This document shows, piece by piece, positions 48,812 through 57,521 of a stretch of DNA of 64,000 nt (position 1 is the stretch's first letter; the number at the start of each line of letters is the position of its first letter). This DNA comes from Streptomyces sp. NBC_01262 (GTDB lineage: Bacteria > Actinomycetota > Actinomycetes > Streptomycetales > Streptomycetaceae). The DNA is taken from contig NZ_CP108462.1 of the NCBI RefSeq assembly GCF_036226365.1, forward strand, positions 310,001-374,000, read 5' to 3'. The notes under the pieces are model-generated. The model saw only the letters and a list, made by a program, of their open reading frames with translations. It was not told where the DNA came from and searched no databases. Both the position numbers and the translations under genes were made by a program.

Positions 48812-49450
48812 ATGTCCACCGACCGGAGCATCGTGCTGTTCGACCTCTTCGGGGTCATCGCCCGTCACCAGCGCCCGGGCGCCCTGGAAATGATGGCCGC
48901 CCGCTGTCAGGCGCCCACCGAAGCCTTCACCACGGCCTACTGGGCCTGCCGTCCGCCCTACGACGCCGGTCGGCAGTCCGCGCCCGAGTACTGGACCGCG
49001 GTACTGCGACGGCTGTCCCCGTCCATGTCCGTCGACGCCGACACGATCGAGGAGCTGCGCCTCACCGACATCGACAGTTGGTCACGCGTCGACGACCGGA
49101 TGGTCGCCTACACCCAGTCCCTCCGCGACGTCGCCGAGGTCGCCCTGCTGTCCAACATCCCCTCGGACCACGCGGACGCCTTTCTCGCCGCACAGCCCTG
49201 GCTGCACAATCTGGACCACGTGGCCTTCTCCGGGAAAATCAAAGCGGCGAAACCGTCCCCAACGGCCTTCCATCACTGCGTCGTCGCCATGCGGGCCGCC
49301 CCGGCCGACTTCCTCTTCGTCGACGACCGTGAGGAGAACGTACGCGCCGCGCGGGCCACCGGTATGAACGGACACGTCTTCACCGATCGCGACGAGCTGG
49401 CAGCCGTAATCGACGCCTGGTTGCCGACTCGACGACCCACGTGGAAATGA
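48812..49450 (+). CDS. HAD-family hydrolase (subfamily IA)
   Basis: This 212-aa phosphatase-like protein has motif I as IVLFDLFGVIARHQ, in which the usual second Asp of DxDx(V/T) is replaced by Leu-Phe (DLFG), as in many actinobacterial HAD proteins. Motif II is EVALLSNIPSDH, Lys motif III is KIKAAKPSPTAF, and motif IV DFLFVDDREENVRAARATGM. The ATG at 48812 is preceded by CCGGAGGA. It is co-transcribed with the MFS gene under the DeoR regulator. DLFG at motif I has the nucleophile but not the general acid, so activity may be altered. Confidence 0.88.
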   Translation: MSTDRSIVLFDLFGVIARHQRPGALEMMAARCQAPTEAFTTAYWACRPPYDAGRQSAPEYWTAVLRRLSPSMSVDADTIEELRLTDIDSWSRVDDRMVAYTQSLRDVAEVALLSNIPSDHADAFLAAQPWLHNLDHVAFSGKIKAAKPSPTAFHHCVVAMRAAPADFLFVDDREENVRAARATGMNGHVFTDRDELAAVIDAWLPTRRPTWK

Positions 49451-49568
49451 CATCTGGCCCGAATGGCCCGAACAACGAACAGGTCAATGAATAGATCCGC
49501 CGGTCCCTGGCCTGTAGCCTCCCAATCCCGCACATTTTCTCTCACAGCACATACCCAGGAGCCTTCGC

Positions 49569-50579
49569 GTGAGCTACCTCGCGGCCGACGACCGATACGA
49601 CTCCATGGAATACCGCCGCTGCGGCCGCAGCGGCGTCCGGCTCCCCGCCGTCTCGCTCGGCCTGTGGCACAACTTCGGTGACACCACGCCCCTTCAGACC
49701 CAGCGCGCCGTCCTGCGCCGCGCCGTCGACCGGGGTGTCGTGCACATCGACCTCGCCAACAACTACGGCCCGCCCTACGGCTCCGCCGAGGCCAACTTCG
49801 GCACCCTCTTCCGCGACGACCTGCGGCCCTACCGCGACGAGCTGTTCATCGCCAGCAAGGCGGGCTACGACATGTGGCCGGGCCCGTACGGCGAATGGGG
49901 ATCCCGCAAGTACCTGCTCGCCAGCCTCGACCAGTCGCTGGGTCGGATGGGCCTGGACTACGTCGATGTCTTCTACTCCCACCGCTTCGACCCGGACACC
50001 CCGCTCGAAGAGACCATGGGCGCCCTGGACACCGCCGTGCGCCAGGGCAAGGCCCTGTACGCCGGCATCTCCAACTACCCGGCCGAGCAGCACCGCCGGG
50101 CGGCGGAGATCCTGCGCGAGCTGGGCACGCCGCTGCTGATCCACCAGTCCGCGTACAACATGCTCAACCGCGGCCTGGAGGCCGGCGTACTGGACGCCAT
50201 CGGTGAGACCGGCACCAGTCTGATCGCCTTCTCCCCGCTCGCCCAGGGACTACTGACGGACCGTTACCTGCGCGGCGACGTGCCGCCGGACTCGCGGATG
50301 GCGGTCGGTCACTTCCTCAAGCGCGACGCCCTCAGCGAGCAGCGGCTCACCATGCTCCGCGACCTCAACAAGATCGCCGAGCAGCGCGGCCAGACCCTCG
50401 CCCAGCTGGCCCTGGCCTGGGTGCTGCGCGACCCCCGGGTGGTGTCGGTCCTGATCGGCGCGAGCAGCGTGTCCCAGCTGGACCAGAACCTCGCCGCGAT
50501 CGAGTCGGCGCCGCTCACCGCGGGCGAGCTCGCGGAGATCGACCGCGTCTCGCAGACCGGCGGGGTCGAGATCCCGTAG
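49569..50579 (+). CDS. Aldo/keto reductase (L-glyceraldehyde-3-phosphate reductase type)
   Basis: This 336-aa NADPH-dependent TIM-barrel reductase is closest to E. coli YghZ/Gpr, which detoxifies methylglyoxal and L-GAP. Signatures are GVRLPAVSLGLWHNFGD, the catalytic Asp-Tyr segment DLANNYGPPYGSAEANFG, the Lys strand ELFIASKAGYDMWPGPYG, and VDVFYSHRFDPDTPLEETMG with the active-site His. NADPH-binding VSVLIGASSVSQLDQNL is near the C-terminus. Start GTG 49569 with CAGGAG. It converges with the SDR gene (7-bp gap). Confidence 0.94.
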   Translation: MSYLAADDRYDSMEYRRCGRSGVRLPAVSLGLWHNFGDTTPLQTQRAVLRRAVDRGVVHIDLANNYGPPYGSAEANFGTLFRDDLRPYRDELFIASKAGYDMWPGPYGEWGSRKYLLASLDQSLGRMGLDYVDVFYSHRFDPDTPLEETMGALDTAVRQGKALYAGISNYPAEQHRRAAEILRELGTPLLIHQSAYNMLNRGLEAGVLDAIGETGTSLIAFSPLAQGLLTDRYLRGDVPPDSRMAVGHFLKRDALSEQRLTMLRDLNKIAEQRGQTLAQLALAWVLRDPRVVSVLIGASSVSQLDQNLAAIESAPLTAGELAEIDRVSQTGGVEIP

Positions 50580-50586
50580 ACGCCGC

Positions 50587-51357
50587 CTATTTGTAGCGCC
50601 GTCCCGAGCGGGCCGAGATCCGGTTGGACAGCCCGCGCGGGATGGCCTTGCTCAGGCCCACCAGCGCCTTGTACTTGACGTCGGGCACGCTGACCCCGAC
50701 GCCGCGCCGGAAGTCCCGGACCGCGGCGGCGACCAGCGTGTCCGCGTCGAGCCACATGAAGTCCGGCACGGCGGCCTTGTCCATCTTCGAGCGCTCGTGG
50801 AACTCGGTGTGCACCCAGCCGGGGCACAGGGCCATGACGTGGACGCCGTCGCCTTCGCTGCGGCCCGCGATGTCCTGCTGGACGCTCTCGCTGAAGTTGA
50901 CGACCCAGATCTTCGTCGCGCTGTACGTGCCCCGCGAGAAGAAGGCGGCGACCGACGCGACGTTGATCACCCCGCCCCGGCCTCGCTCGATCATGCCGGG
51001 CAGCGCGGCGTAGGTGAGCCTCAGCACCGCTTCGCAGTGCACCTTGAGCATGTCCAGCTCATCGGCCAGCGCCGTCTCCAGGAACTTGCCGTGCTGGCCG
51101 AACCCCGCGTTGTTCACCAGCAGGTCGACGCCCTCCGCCGCCCGGATCTCGGCGGCGGTGATCCCCTCCTCCGTCGCGAGGTCGGCCGGGAGTACCTCCA
51201 CGGCCACCCCGTGCGCCGCGCGGTACTCCTCGGCGGCCTTCTCCAGCCGGGCGGTGTCACGGGCCAGCAGGACGAGGTCGAAGCCGTCGGCGGCCAGCCT
51301 GCGCGCGAACGCCGCGCCGATTCCGGCGGTCGCGCCGGTGACGAGAGCTGTGGGCAT
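50587..51357 (-). CDS. Short-chain dehydrogenase/reductase
   Basis: This 256-aa SDR has the dinucleotide-binding TGATAGIGAAFARRLAADG, the NAG motif LLVNNAGFGQHG, the catalytic Ser region GGVINVASVAAFFSRGTYSA and the YxxxK as YSATK. The C-terminal basic tail (RSGRRYK) and FHERSKMDKAAVPDFMWLDA are typical of the DltE/YqjQ-like actinobacterial group. Start ATG 51357. It is divergent from the NmrA-like gene at 51458. Substrate unknown. Confidence 0.94.
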   Translation of the reverse strand: MPTALVTGATAGIGAAFARRLAADGFDLVLLARDTARLEKAAEEYRAAHGVAVEVLPADLATEEGITAAEIRAAEGVDLLVNNAGFGQHGKFLETALADELDMLKVHCEAVLRLTYAALPGMIERGRGGVINVASVAAFFSRGTYSATKIWVVNFSESVQQDIAGRSEGDGVHVMALCPGWVHTEFHERSKMDKAAVPDFMWLDADTLVAAAVRDFRRGVGVSVPDVKYKALVGLSKAIPRGLSNRISARSGRRYK

Positions 51358-51457
51358 GGCGGGAGCGTACCCGTCGGTGCCGACACCGGCACATGCGGCG
51401 CCCCGTCCGGTGGCGCTCGCGTGGCGCGGCCCCGCACGGTCGTGTCGGATGGGCCCC

Positions 51458-52111
51458 ATGGCCGAGATCGCCCTCTTCGGTGCCAACGGCACCATCGGCA
51501 GCCGCGTTCTGCGCGAGGCGCTGGACCGTGGCCACCGCGTCACCGCCGTCGTCCGCGACCCCGGCAAGCTCGTCGCCGCCCCGCACGCCAACCTCGCCGT
51601 CGTCCCCGGCGACGTCCTCGACCCCGCGTCGGTCGCGGCCGCCGCCCGTGGCCACGACGTGCTCCTCAGCGCCGTCGGCGGCGGCGACGGCCCCGGCCAC
51701 CTCGCCACGATCGAACCCGCCGCGCGCTCGCTTGTACGAGCGCTGCGCTCGCTCGGCAGCGCCGCGCCCCGCCTCATCGCCGTCGGCGGCGCGGGCTCCC
51801 TGCGCATGCCGGACGGTCAGCCGGTGTGGGACTCCCCCGGGCTGCCTGAGTTCGTGCTGCAGATGATGCACGCCCACGGCGACGCCCTCGACTACTACCG
51901 CACCGTGCGGGACGTCGCCTGGACCGTCGTCAGCCCCGCCGCCGCGGTCGAACCGGGCGAGCGGACGGGTGCCTACCGCGCCGCGCTGGACGACCTCGTC
52001 GTGGCGGCGGACGGCGCGAGCTTCATCACTGCGGAGGACTTCGCGGTGGCCGTGGTGGACGAGGTCGAGATGCCGGCGCATGTCGGGGAGCGGTTCGCTG
52101 TCGGGACGTGA
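51458..52111 (+). CDS. NAD(P)-binding protein (NmrA/YwnB-like SDR_a5)
   Basis: This 217-aa protein has a Rossmann fold with the atypical SDR motif IALFGANGTIGSRVLREALD, followed by GHRVTAVVRDPGKL and GHDVLLSAVGGGDGP. The later AVGGAGSLRMPDGQPVWD and DVAWTVVSPAAAVEPGERTG are typical of YwnB/YhfK-like proteins, which act as NADPH-dependent reductases or redox sensors. It lacks the YxxxK catalytic pair. Start ATG 51458. The repeat-rich intergenic region follows. Confidence 0.9.
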   Translation: MAEIALFGANGTIGSRVLREALDRGHRVTAVVRDPGKLVAAPHANLAVVPGDVLDPASVAAAARGHDVLLSAVGGGDGPGHLATIEPAARSLVRALRSLGSAAPRLIAVGGAGSLRMPDGQPVWDSPGLPEFVLQMMHAHGDALDYYRTVRDVAWTVVSPAAAVEPGERTGAYRAALDDLVVAADGASFITAEDFAVAVVDEVEMPAHVGERFAVGT

Positions 52112-52631
52112 GCCTGTGCCGTTGCGGTGCCGTCGGTCGGGGCTGGCGGTTCCGTCCTCAAGCGCCGGACGGGCTGGGGCCCCTCTTGTCTGCGTCCCTC
52201 GCGGGCGCTGCGCTTGCTTCGGGCCGCTGCGCCGGCCTCCGGCCGTCGGAGGGTGGGCGCCGCTGCGGTGCCCCCGGTCGGGGTTGCGGGTTCCGTCCTC
52301 AAGCGCCGGACGGGCTGGTTGGCCGTGGGTCGGTGCCACCACCGGGGATCTCTCCTCGGCGCTCGCGACTCTGGTCGGCCTTGTTCGTGTCCGGGATCCT
52401 CGCTCGTCGCGCTGCGGGAGAACCCCGGCATGTCCCCTCCCGGCCGGAAGCGTTCACTTCAGCCCGTCCGGCGTTTGAGGACACGCCCGCAGGGCGTTCG
52501 GGGGGCCCGGGGGCGCAGCCCCTGGCGGGTCCGGGCAGAGCCCGGTTTCGGGAAGGGGCGGGGTGGGGGAAACCCCCTCTCCCACGGACCGGCAGACGCC
52601 CACGAACCGCAACCACCCGGCCGGGACGGGG
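52112..52631. repeat. Intergenic repeat field (520 bp, no gene)
   Basis: A 57-bp unit occurs twice in direct orientation (52121-52177 and 52262-52318, 141-bp period), each ending in the identical core CCTCAAGCGCCGGACGGGCT. A related inverted copy is at 52460-52482. The core is a widespread Streptomyces intergenic repeat. Another 52-bp element at 52196-52247 matches 62780-62831 in inverted orientation at 49 of 52 positions. Open frames here lack ribosome binding sites and I treat the region as non-coding. The inverted core copies could form transcription-ending hairpins for the flanking convergent genes. Confidence 0.85.
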
Positions 52632-54131
52632 TCAGGTGACCGGGGTGAGTTGCCACTGCTGGCAGTTGTTGTTCAGCCAGGACCACTGGCGTACGTCGGT
52701 GCCGTCGGCGGTGCCGCAGTTGGCGACGTCGGCGACTTTGCCGCTGTTTTCGTTGACGATGCGGACCCAGCCGCCGGTGGCGGTGTGAATGAGGCGGAAC
52801 TTCTGGCAGTTGTTGTTGAGCCAGGACCACTGCTGGAGGTTGGTGCCGTCGGCGGTGCCGCAGTTGGCGGTGTCGAGGACTTTGCCGGTGGCGACGTTGA
52901 GCAGGCGGCTGGTGTCGTTGGCCTGGTCCTCGATGCGCCATTGCTGGTTGGCGCCGCCGTTGCAGGTGTACTGGATGACATCGGCGCCGTCGGCGGTCGA
53001 GCCGGCGCTGACGTCGAGGCACTTGCCGCTGTTGCGGTTGGTGATGGTGTACGCGGTGGGGGTGGCCGCGGTCTCGCCGGAGGGGCCGGGGAGGGAGGTG
53101 CCGGTGGCGACGGGGGTGCCGAGGTTGGGGGTGCCGTCGGAGTTCCAGGTGAACTTCTGGGCGCGGGTGGTGCGGCCGTTGCCGCAGCCGCCGGAGGAGG
53201 AGCTGTTGGCGTGGTAGACGATCCAGCTCTCGGTGCCGTCGGGCGAGGTGAAGAAGCCGTTGTGGCCGGGACCGTAGACGCCGTTGGCGTCGCTGCGCTC
53301 GAAGACGGGGGTGGACTTCTTGGTCCAGGAGGAGGCGCTGAGCGGATCGGTGCCGGTGTAGGTGAGCATGCCGAGCTTGTAGTCGGCGGTCTGGCAGTAG
53401 CTGGCGGAGTAGACGATGAAGGTGGTGCCGTTCCGCTGGAGTGCTACCGGCCCCTCGTTGACCGCGGCGCCGGAGGTCTCCCAGCTGTAGGTGGGCGTGG
53501 AGATGACGCTGAAGGTGGTGCTGCTCAGCGTGTACGGATTGCTCATGGGCGCGATGACCAGGCTCTGGGCGCTGCCGTTGACGAAGCCGCTGCCCAGCAG
53601 GTAGAGCTGCCCGTTCAGCTGGAGGACGCTGGCGTCGATGAGCCAGCCGCCGGGGGTGAGGTTGGACCCGGTGAGGCTGTTCTTGTACGTGTACGGGCCC
53701 AGCGGATCGGTGCCGGCGCTCTCCAGGACGTGGGTGCGCTGGGAGTCGCAGCAGGCGACGCCGCTCGCGCCGGCGGAGTAGTAGAGGTACCAGTGGCCGT
53801 CGAGGAAGTGCAGCTCGGGGGCCCAGATGTTGGTGTTGCGGGTGGAGGTGGTGTCGGACCAGACCTGCACGCTGGGGGCGGTGGACAGCCCGGCCAGGGT
53901 GGGAGATTTACGGATGGCGAGGATGCCGGTGAAGGTCGTGGTGACGAGGTAGTAGTTGCCCTCGTAGTACTCCAGCCAGGGGTCGGCGCCCTTCACCGAC
54001 TTGACGGGGTTGGTGTAGGGCCGGCCGTCGGCGGCGGTCGCGGGCTGTGCGGTGGCGGCAACCAGCGCGGTGAGCAGGGCGATGGCGACGAGCAGCCAGA
54101 GGCGGGTGCGGGCACTGAGGGAACGGACCAT
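52632..54131 (-). CDS. Secreted GH43 glycosidase with ricin-type carbohydrate-binding domain
   Basis: This is a 499-aa extracellular enzyme, probably an arabinofuranosidase or arabinanase. After a signal peptide (to about residue 34, ATAQPATAA) comes a five-bladed GH43 domain with VKSVKGADPWLEYYEGNYYL (general base Asp), the later WLIDASVLQLNGQLYLLG (pKa-modulating Asp) and AAVNEGPVALQRNG (acid Glu). The C-terminal 125 residues are a ricin B-type CBM13 with QQW repeats (NQQWRIEDQ, LQQWSWLNNNCQKF). Start ATG 54131 with AGGAG. A 13-bp palindrome upstream may be its operator. Confidence 0.92.
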   Translation of the reverse strand: MVRSLSARTRLWLLVAIALLTALVAATAQPATAADGRPYTNPVKSVKGADPWLEYYEGNYYLVTTTFTGILAIRKSPTLAGLSTAPSVQVWSDTTSTRNTNIWAPELHFLDGHWYLYYSAGASGVACCDSQRTHVLESAGTDPLGPYTYKNSLTGSNLTPGGWLIDASVLQLNGQLYLLGSGFVNGSAQSLVIAPMSNPYTLSSTTFSVISTPTYSWETSGAAVNEGPVALQRNGTTFIVYSASYCQTADYKLGMLTYTGTDPLSASSWTKKSTPVFERSDANGVYGPGHNGFFTSPDGTESWIVYHANSSSSGGCGNGRTTRAQKFTWNSDGTPNLGTPVATGTSLPGPSGETAATPTAYTITNRNSGKCLDVSAGSTADGADVIQYTCNGGANQQWRIEDQANDTSRLLNVATGKVLDTANCGTADGTNLQQWSWLNNNCQKFRLIHTATGGWVRIVNENSGKVADVANCGTADGTDVRQWSWLNNNCQQWQLTPVT

Positions 54132-54162
54132 GAAAAGCGGCTCCTGTCCGAAATCTCGAACC

Positions 54163-54175
54163 AAGTTCGGAACTT
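54163..54175. promoter_or_regulatory. Palindromic putative operator upstream of GH43 gene
   Basis: AAGTTCGGAACTT is a perfect 6-1-6 palindrome, 32 bp upstream of the GH43 start, typical in size for a sugar-responsive repressor site. No cognate regulator is adjacent. Confidence 0.45.
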
Positions 54176-54235
54176 CGGTCAGAAAAGTAGGCGCGGGTCA
54201 TGTTCGCGTCAATACTTCGGACAGGACCGGCAAAT

Positions 54236-54688
54236 TCAGCCGCGGTCCTTCACGAGTGTGCAGGCGCGGTCCACCGCGAAGGCGTAGCCCTGGATCCCGC
54301 AGCCGGCGATGACGCCGTCGGCGACCCCGGAGACGTAGGAGTGGTGCCGGAACTCCTCGCGCTTGTGGACGTTGGAGATGTGGATCTCCAGGACGGCGAG
54401 CCCGTCGCAGGCGGCGAGCGCGTCGCGCAGGGCGACGGAGGTGTGGGTGTAGCCGCCGGGGTTGATGACGACGGCGCAGTGGCTCAGCCGGGCCTCGTGG
54501 ATCCAGTCGATGAGCTGCCCCTCGTGGTTGCTCTGCCGGCAGTCCACGGTGAAGCCGTGCCGCGCGGCGGTGTCGGCGACGAGCTTCTCGACGTCGGCGA
54601 GGGTGTCGGAGCCGTAGATCTCGGGCTGGCGCTGACCGAGCAGGTTGAGGTTGGGGCCGTTGAGGACGAGCACAGGCTTGTTCGGCAT
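54236..54688 (-). CDS. aroQ: 3-dehydroquinate dehydratase, type II
   Basis: This 150-aa enzyme converts 3-dehydroquinate to 3-dehydroshikimate (shikimate pathway or quinate catabolism). It has the type II signature [18 protein letters not shown] with the catalytic Tyr, [48 protein letters not shown] and the lid HHSYVSG. Length is standard. Start ATG 54688. No other aro genes are adjacent, and it is divergent from a TetR regulator. This suggests a dedicated, inducible copy, perhaps for quinate/shikimate use (inference). Confidence 0.95.
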   Translation of the reverse strand: MPNKPVLVLNGPNLNLLGQRQPEIYGSDTLADVEKLVADTAARHGFTVDCRQSNHEGQLIDWIHEARLSHCAVVINPGGYTHTSVALRDALAACDGLAVLEIHISNVHKREEFRHHSYVSGVADGVIAGCGIQGYAFAVDRACTLVKDRG

Positions 54689-54709
54689 CGTTCACATCCA
54701 CGTAATGTA

Positions 54710-54723
54710 CGAACTGGTCCGTT
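54710..54723. promoter_or_regulatory. Putative TetR operator between aroQ and the regulator gene
   Basis: ACGAACTGGTCCGT forms an imperfect dyad (ACGAAC/GTCCGT half-sites) in the 138-bp divergent region, 22 bp upstream of aroQ. Position and size fit a TetR-family site. Confidence 0.5.
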
Positions 54724-54826
54724 AGTCATACGCCATCGGAGTGCGCTCTGTGAAGCCCCGATTGCCGAGAGCCTCCGCCGCCACCCTAAACTGGACCGTA
54801 CACAACAGCCGCACCCGAGGAGCCGC

Positions 54827-55492
54827 ATGTCAGCCGTCCCCCCGCCGACGCGCCCCGCCGGACGCATGCGCGACGCGGCAAGGACGCAGACCGAGATCCT
54901 CGACGCAGCGACCGAGGAGTTCGCCCGGCAGGGTTACGCGGGGGCGCGGGTGGACGAGATCGCCGCGCGCACCCGCACCACGAAGCGGATGATCTACTAC
55001 TACTTCGGCGGCAAGGAGCAGCTCTTCACGGCGGTGCTGGAGCGGGCCTACGCCGAGATCCGCCGCCAGGAGCAGCAGCTCGACGTCGAGCACCTGGACC
55101 CGGTCGCGGCGATCCGCAGGCTGGCGGAGCTGACCTTCGACCACCACGAGGCGCACCCGGACTTCATCCGGCTGGTCAGCATCGAGAACATCCACGAGGC
55201 CGCGCACATGGCGGCCTCCCCCACGCTCAGCAAGCTAAACACCCCGGCGATCGACGTCATCAGCCGGATCCTGGAGGCGGGCCGGGCGGACGGCGTCTTC
55301 ACCGCGGACGTGGACGCGATCGACCTCCACCTGATGATCAGCTCGTTCTGCTTCTTCCGGGTCGCCAACCGGCACACCTTCGGCACCCTGTTCGGCCGCG
55401 ACCTGATCGCCGCCGGGACCCGCGAGCACTACCGGCGCATGCTCGCCGACATGGTCGTGGCATACCTGACCGCCGGGCCCGGGGTGAAGTGA
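54827..55492 (+). CDS. TetR/AcrR-family transcriptional regulator
   Basis: This 221-aa protein has an N-terminal HTH: TQTEILDAATEEFARQGYAG, ARVDEIAARTRTTKRMIYYY, FGGKEQLFTAVL. A helical C-terminal domain for ligand binding and dimerisation follows. The C-terminal FIRLVSIENIHEAAHMAAS is the pattern of a group found beside shikimate/quinate or aromatic genes (recalled). GAGGAG precedes ATG 54827. It probably represses the divergent aroQ. Confidence 0.93.
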   Translation: MSAVPPPTRPAGRMRDAARTQTEILDAATEEFARQGYAGARVDEIAARTRTTKRMIYYYFGGKEQLFTAVLERAYAEIRRQEQQLDVEHLDPVAAIRRLAELTFDHHEAHPDFIRLVSIENIHEAAHMAASPTLSKLNTPAIDVISRILEAGRADGVFTADVDAIDLHLMISSFCFFRVANRHTFGTLFGRDLIAAGTREHYRRMLADMVVAYLTAGPGVK

Positions 55493-55514
55493 GCGCGGCG
55501 GTCAGGGACAGGCT

Positions 55515-55970
55515 CTACGCGTAGAAGCGCGAGACGCTCTGCAGTACGGCGGCCGGCTTGGCGCCGCCCTCGGTCTCGATGGCGCCGTCCACGGTGACCT
55601 GGACGCCGCCAGGCACCTCCTCGACCTCGGCGAGCCTGGCCACCAGCCGGATACGGGCGCCGACCTTGACGGGCGAGGGGAAGCGCACCTTGTTCAGGCC
55701 GTAGTTGACCTTGGTGGTGACGCCCTCGACGTCCAGCAGTTCGGTGAACAGCGGGATGAACAGCGAGAGCGTGAGATAGCCGTGGGCGATGGGCGCGCCG
55801 AAGGGGCCGTCCTTGGCCTTCTCGGGGTCCACGTGGATCCACTGGTGGTCACCGGTGGCGTCGGCGAAGGTGTTGATCCGCTCCTGGGTGATCTCGATCC
55901 AGTCGCTGGTGCCCAGGTCGCTGCCGGCCAGCTTCTTCAGCTCGTCCAGGCCGTTGACGGTAATGCCCAT
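55515..55970 (-). CDS. MaoC-family (R)-specific enoyl-CoA hydratase
   Basis: This 151-aa hot-dog-fold hydratase has the catalytic motif FADATGDHQWIHVDPEKA (Asp and His) and GAPIAHGYLTLSLFIPLF. It acts on enoyl-CoA esters. Start ATG 55970. It is the last gene of a minus-strand operon with an acyl-CoA ligase (37-bp gap), an amidohydrolase and an SDR. Together these would activate an acid to its CoA ester and process it by hydration/dehydrogenation. Confidence 0.93.
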   Translation of the reverse strand: MGITVNGLDELKKLAGSDLGTSDWIEITQERINTFADATGDHQWIHVDPEKAKDGPFGAPIAHGYLTLSLFIPLFTELLDVEGVTTKVNYGLNKVRFPSPVKVGARIRLVARLAEVEEVPGGVQVTVDGAIETEGGAKPAAVLQSVSRFYA

Positions 55971-56007
55971 GAGGTTCCACTCCAGTTGTGTTGCGGTGTA
56001 CGGGATG

Positions 56008-57510
56008 TCAGGACGCGCCGTGCAGCTTGCGCACCCGGGCTTTGAGCAGCTTTCCGGAGGCGGTGCGGGGCAGGGCGTCCACCACCACGACGGACTTGGG
56101 GATCTTGTACTTGGCGAGCCGTCCGGCCAGCGAGGCCAGCACCTCGTCCGGGTCGAGCTCGGCGCCCTCGCGGGGGACCACGACCGCGCGGCCGACCTCG
56201 CCCCACTTGTCGTCGGGGACGCCGATGACGGCGGCCTCGACGATGCCGGGGTGGGCGAGCAGGATGTCCTCGACCTCGGCGGGGTAGACGTTCTCCCCGC
56301 CCGAGATGATCATGTCCTTCAGACGGTCGACGATGGTGACGTAGCCGTCCTCGTCGGTCCGGGCGGCGTCCCCGGTACGGAACCAGCCGTCCGCGAAGGC
56401 CGCCGCGCTCTCGTCCGGCAGCCCCCAGTAGCCCGGCATGACGTGCGGGCCGCGCACCAGGATCTCGCCGGGCTCGCCGGGGGCGGCCGCGGTGAGGTCG
56501 GGGCGCACGACGCGTACGTCGCTGAAGAAGTGCGGCACCCCGGCGGAGCCGGCCTTGCTGACCGCGTGCTCGGCGTCCAGGAAGAGGACGCCCGGCGAGG
56601 CCTCGGTCATGCCGTAGCCCTGCAGGAAGGTCAGGCCCCGGGCCTGGTACGCCTCGATCAGGGGCGTCGGCACCGGGGATCCGCCGCAGGACAGCATGCG
56701 CAGGCTCGACAGATCGGCGTCCGCCCAGCCGGGCTGGCGGGCCATCTGGTCGAACATGGCGGGGACGCCGAACATGAAGGTGATCCGGTGCCGCGCGATG
56801 AGGTCGAAGGACCCGGCGGGGTCGAAGGCCTCGACGAGCACGCAGGTGCCGCCCTTGAGCAGCACGGGGAGGGTGAGCATGTTGAGCCCGGCCGTGTGGA
56901 ACAGCGGGGCGGAGACCAGGGCGACCTCGTCGGCGATCAGGTCCTGGTCGACCAGGACGTTGAAGGCGTTCCAGGTGAGGTTGCCGTGGGTGAGCATCGC
57001 GCCCTTGGGGCGGCCGGTGGTCCCGGAGGTGTACATGATGATGCAGACGTCGTCGAGCGTGACCGGCTCGTCGATCGGCTCCTCGGAGGCCGCCGCGAGC
57101 AGGTTCTCGTACTCCGGGCCGACGGTGACGTGCACCCGTATGTCGGTCGTGCCGCGCAGCTCGTCCACCAGCGCGTCGTGCGAGGAGGCGCGGATCAGCG
57201 CCTTCGCGCCGGAGTCCTTGAGCTGGTAGGCGATCTCGGGACCGGCCAGGCGGGTGTTCAGGGGGACGAAGACGGCCCCGAGGACGCCGGAGGCGAACAG
57301 CGTCTCCAGGTAGGTGGGGTGGTTGGGGCCGAGGTAGGCGACCCGGTCGCCGCGGCGGATGCCGGCGGCGCGCAGGGAGTGCGCGAGCCGGTTGACGCGG
57401 GCGTGGAGCTCGGCGTAGGTGACGGCCGTGGACCGGTGGACCAGGGCGGTGCGGTGCGGGGTCTTGCGGGCCCGGCGTGCGGGCCAGGATCCCAGTCCCT
57501 CGTTGCGCAT
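56008..57510 (-). CDS. Acyl-CoA synthetase (AMP-forming, FadD-like)
   Basis: This 500-aa ANL-superfamily ligase has the ATP-binding P-loop IIMYTSGTTGRPKGAMLTHG, then GYGMTEASPGV, the hinge/adenylation motif GWFRTGDAARTDEDGYVTIV, DRLKDMIISGGENVYPAEVE, and the C-terminal catalytic Lys in LPRTASGKLLKARVRKL. All core motifs are intact. Substrate specificity (fatty or aromatic acid) cannot be read. Start ATG 57510. It lies between the MaoC gene and the amidohydrolase gene in a tight operon. Confidence 0.94.
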   Translation of the reverse strand: MRNEGLGSWPARRARKTPHRTALVHRSTAVTYAELHARVNRLAHSLRAAGIRRGDRVAYLGPNHPTYLETLFASGVLGAVFVPLNTRLAGPEIAYQLKDSGAKALIRASSHDALVDELRGTTDIRVHVTVGPEYENLLAAASEEPIDEPVTLDDVCIIMYTSGTTGRPKGAMLTHGNLTWNAFNVLVDQDLIADEVALVSAPLFHTAGLNMLTLPVLLKGGTCVLVEAFDPAGSFDLIARHRITFMFGVPAMFDQMARQPGWADADLSSLRMLSCGGSPVPTPLIEAYQARGLTFLQGYGMTEASPGVLFLDAEHAVSKAGSAGVPHFFSDVRVVRPDLTAAAPGEPGEILVRGPHVMPGYWGLPDESAAAFADGWFRTGDAARTDEDGYVTIVDRLKDMIISGGENVYPAEVEDILLAHPGIVEAAVIGVPDDKWGEVGRAVVVPREGAELDPDEVLASLAGRLAKYKIPKSVVVVDALPRTASGKLLKARVRKLHGAS

Positions 57511-57521
57511 GGGTGGCCCCC

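Noticed and set aside
52127-52639. Small protein genes in the 52 kb intergenic region
   Set aside because: Frames are built from the intergenic repeats, lack ribosome binding sites and have no recognisable sequence.
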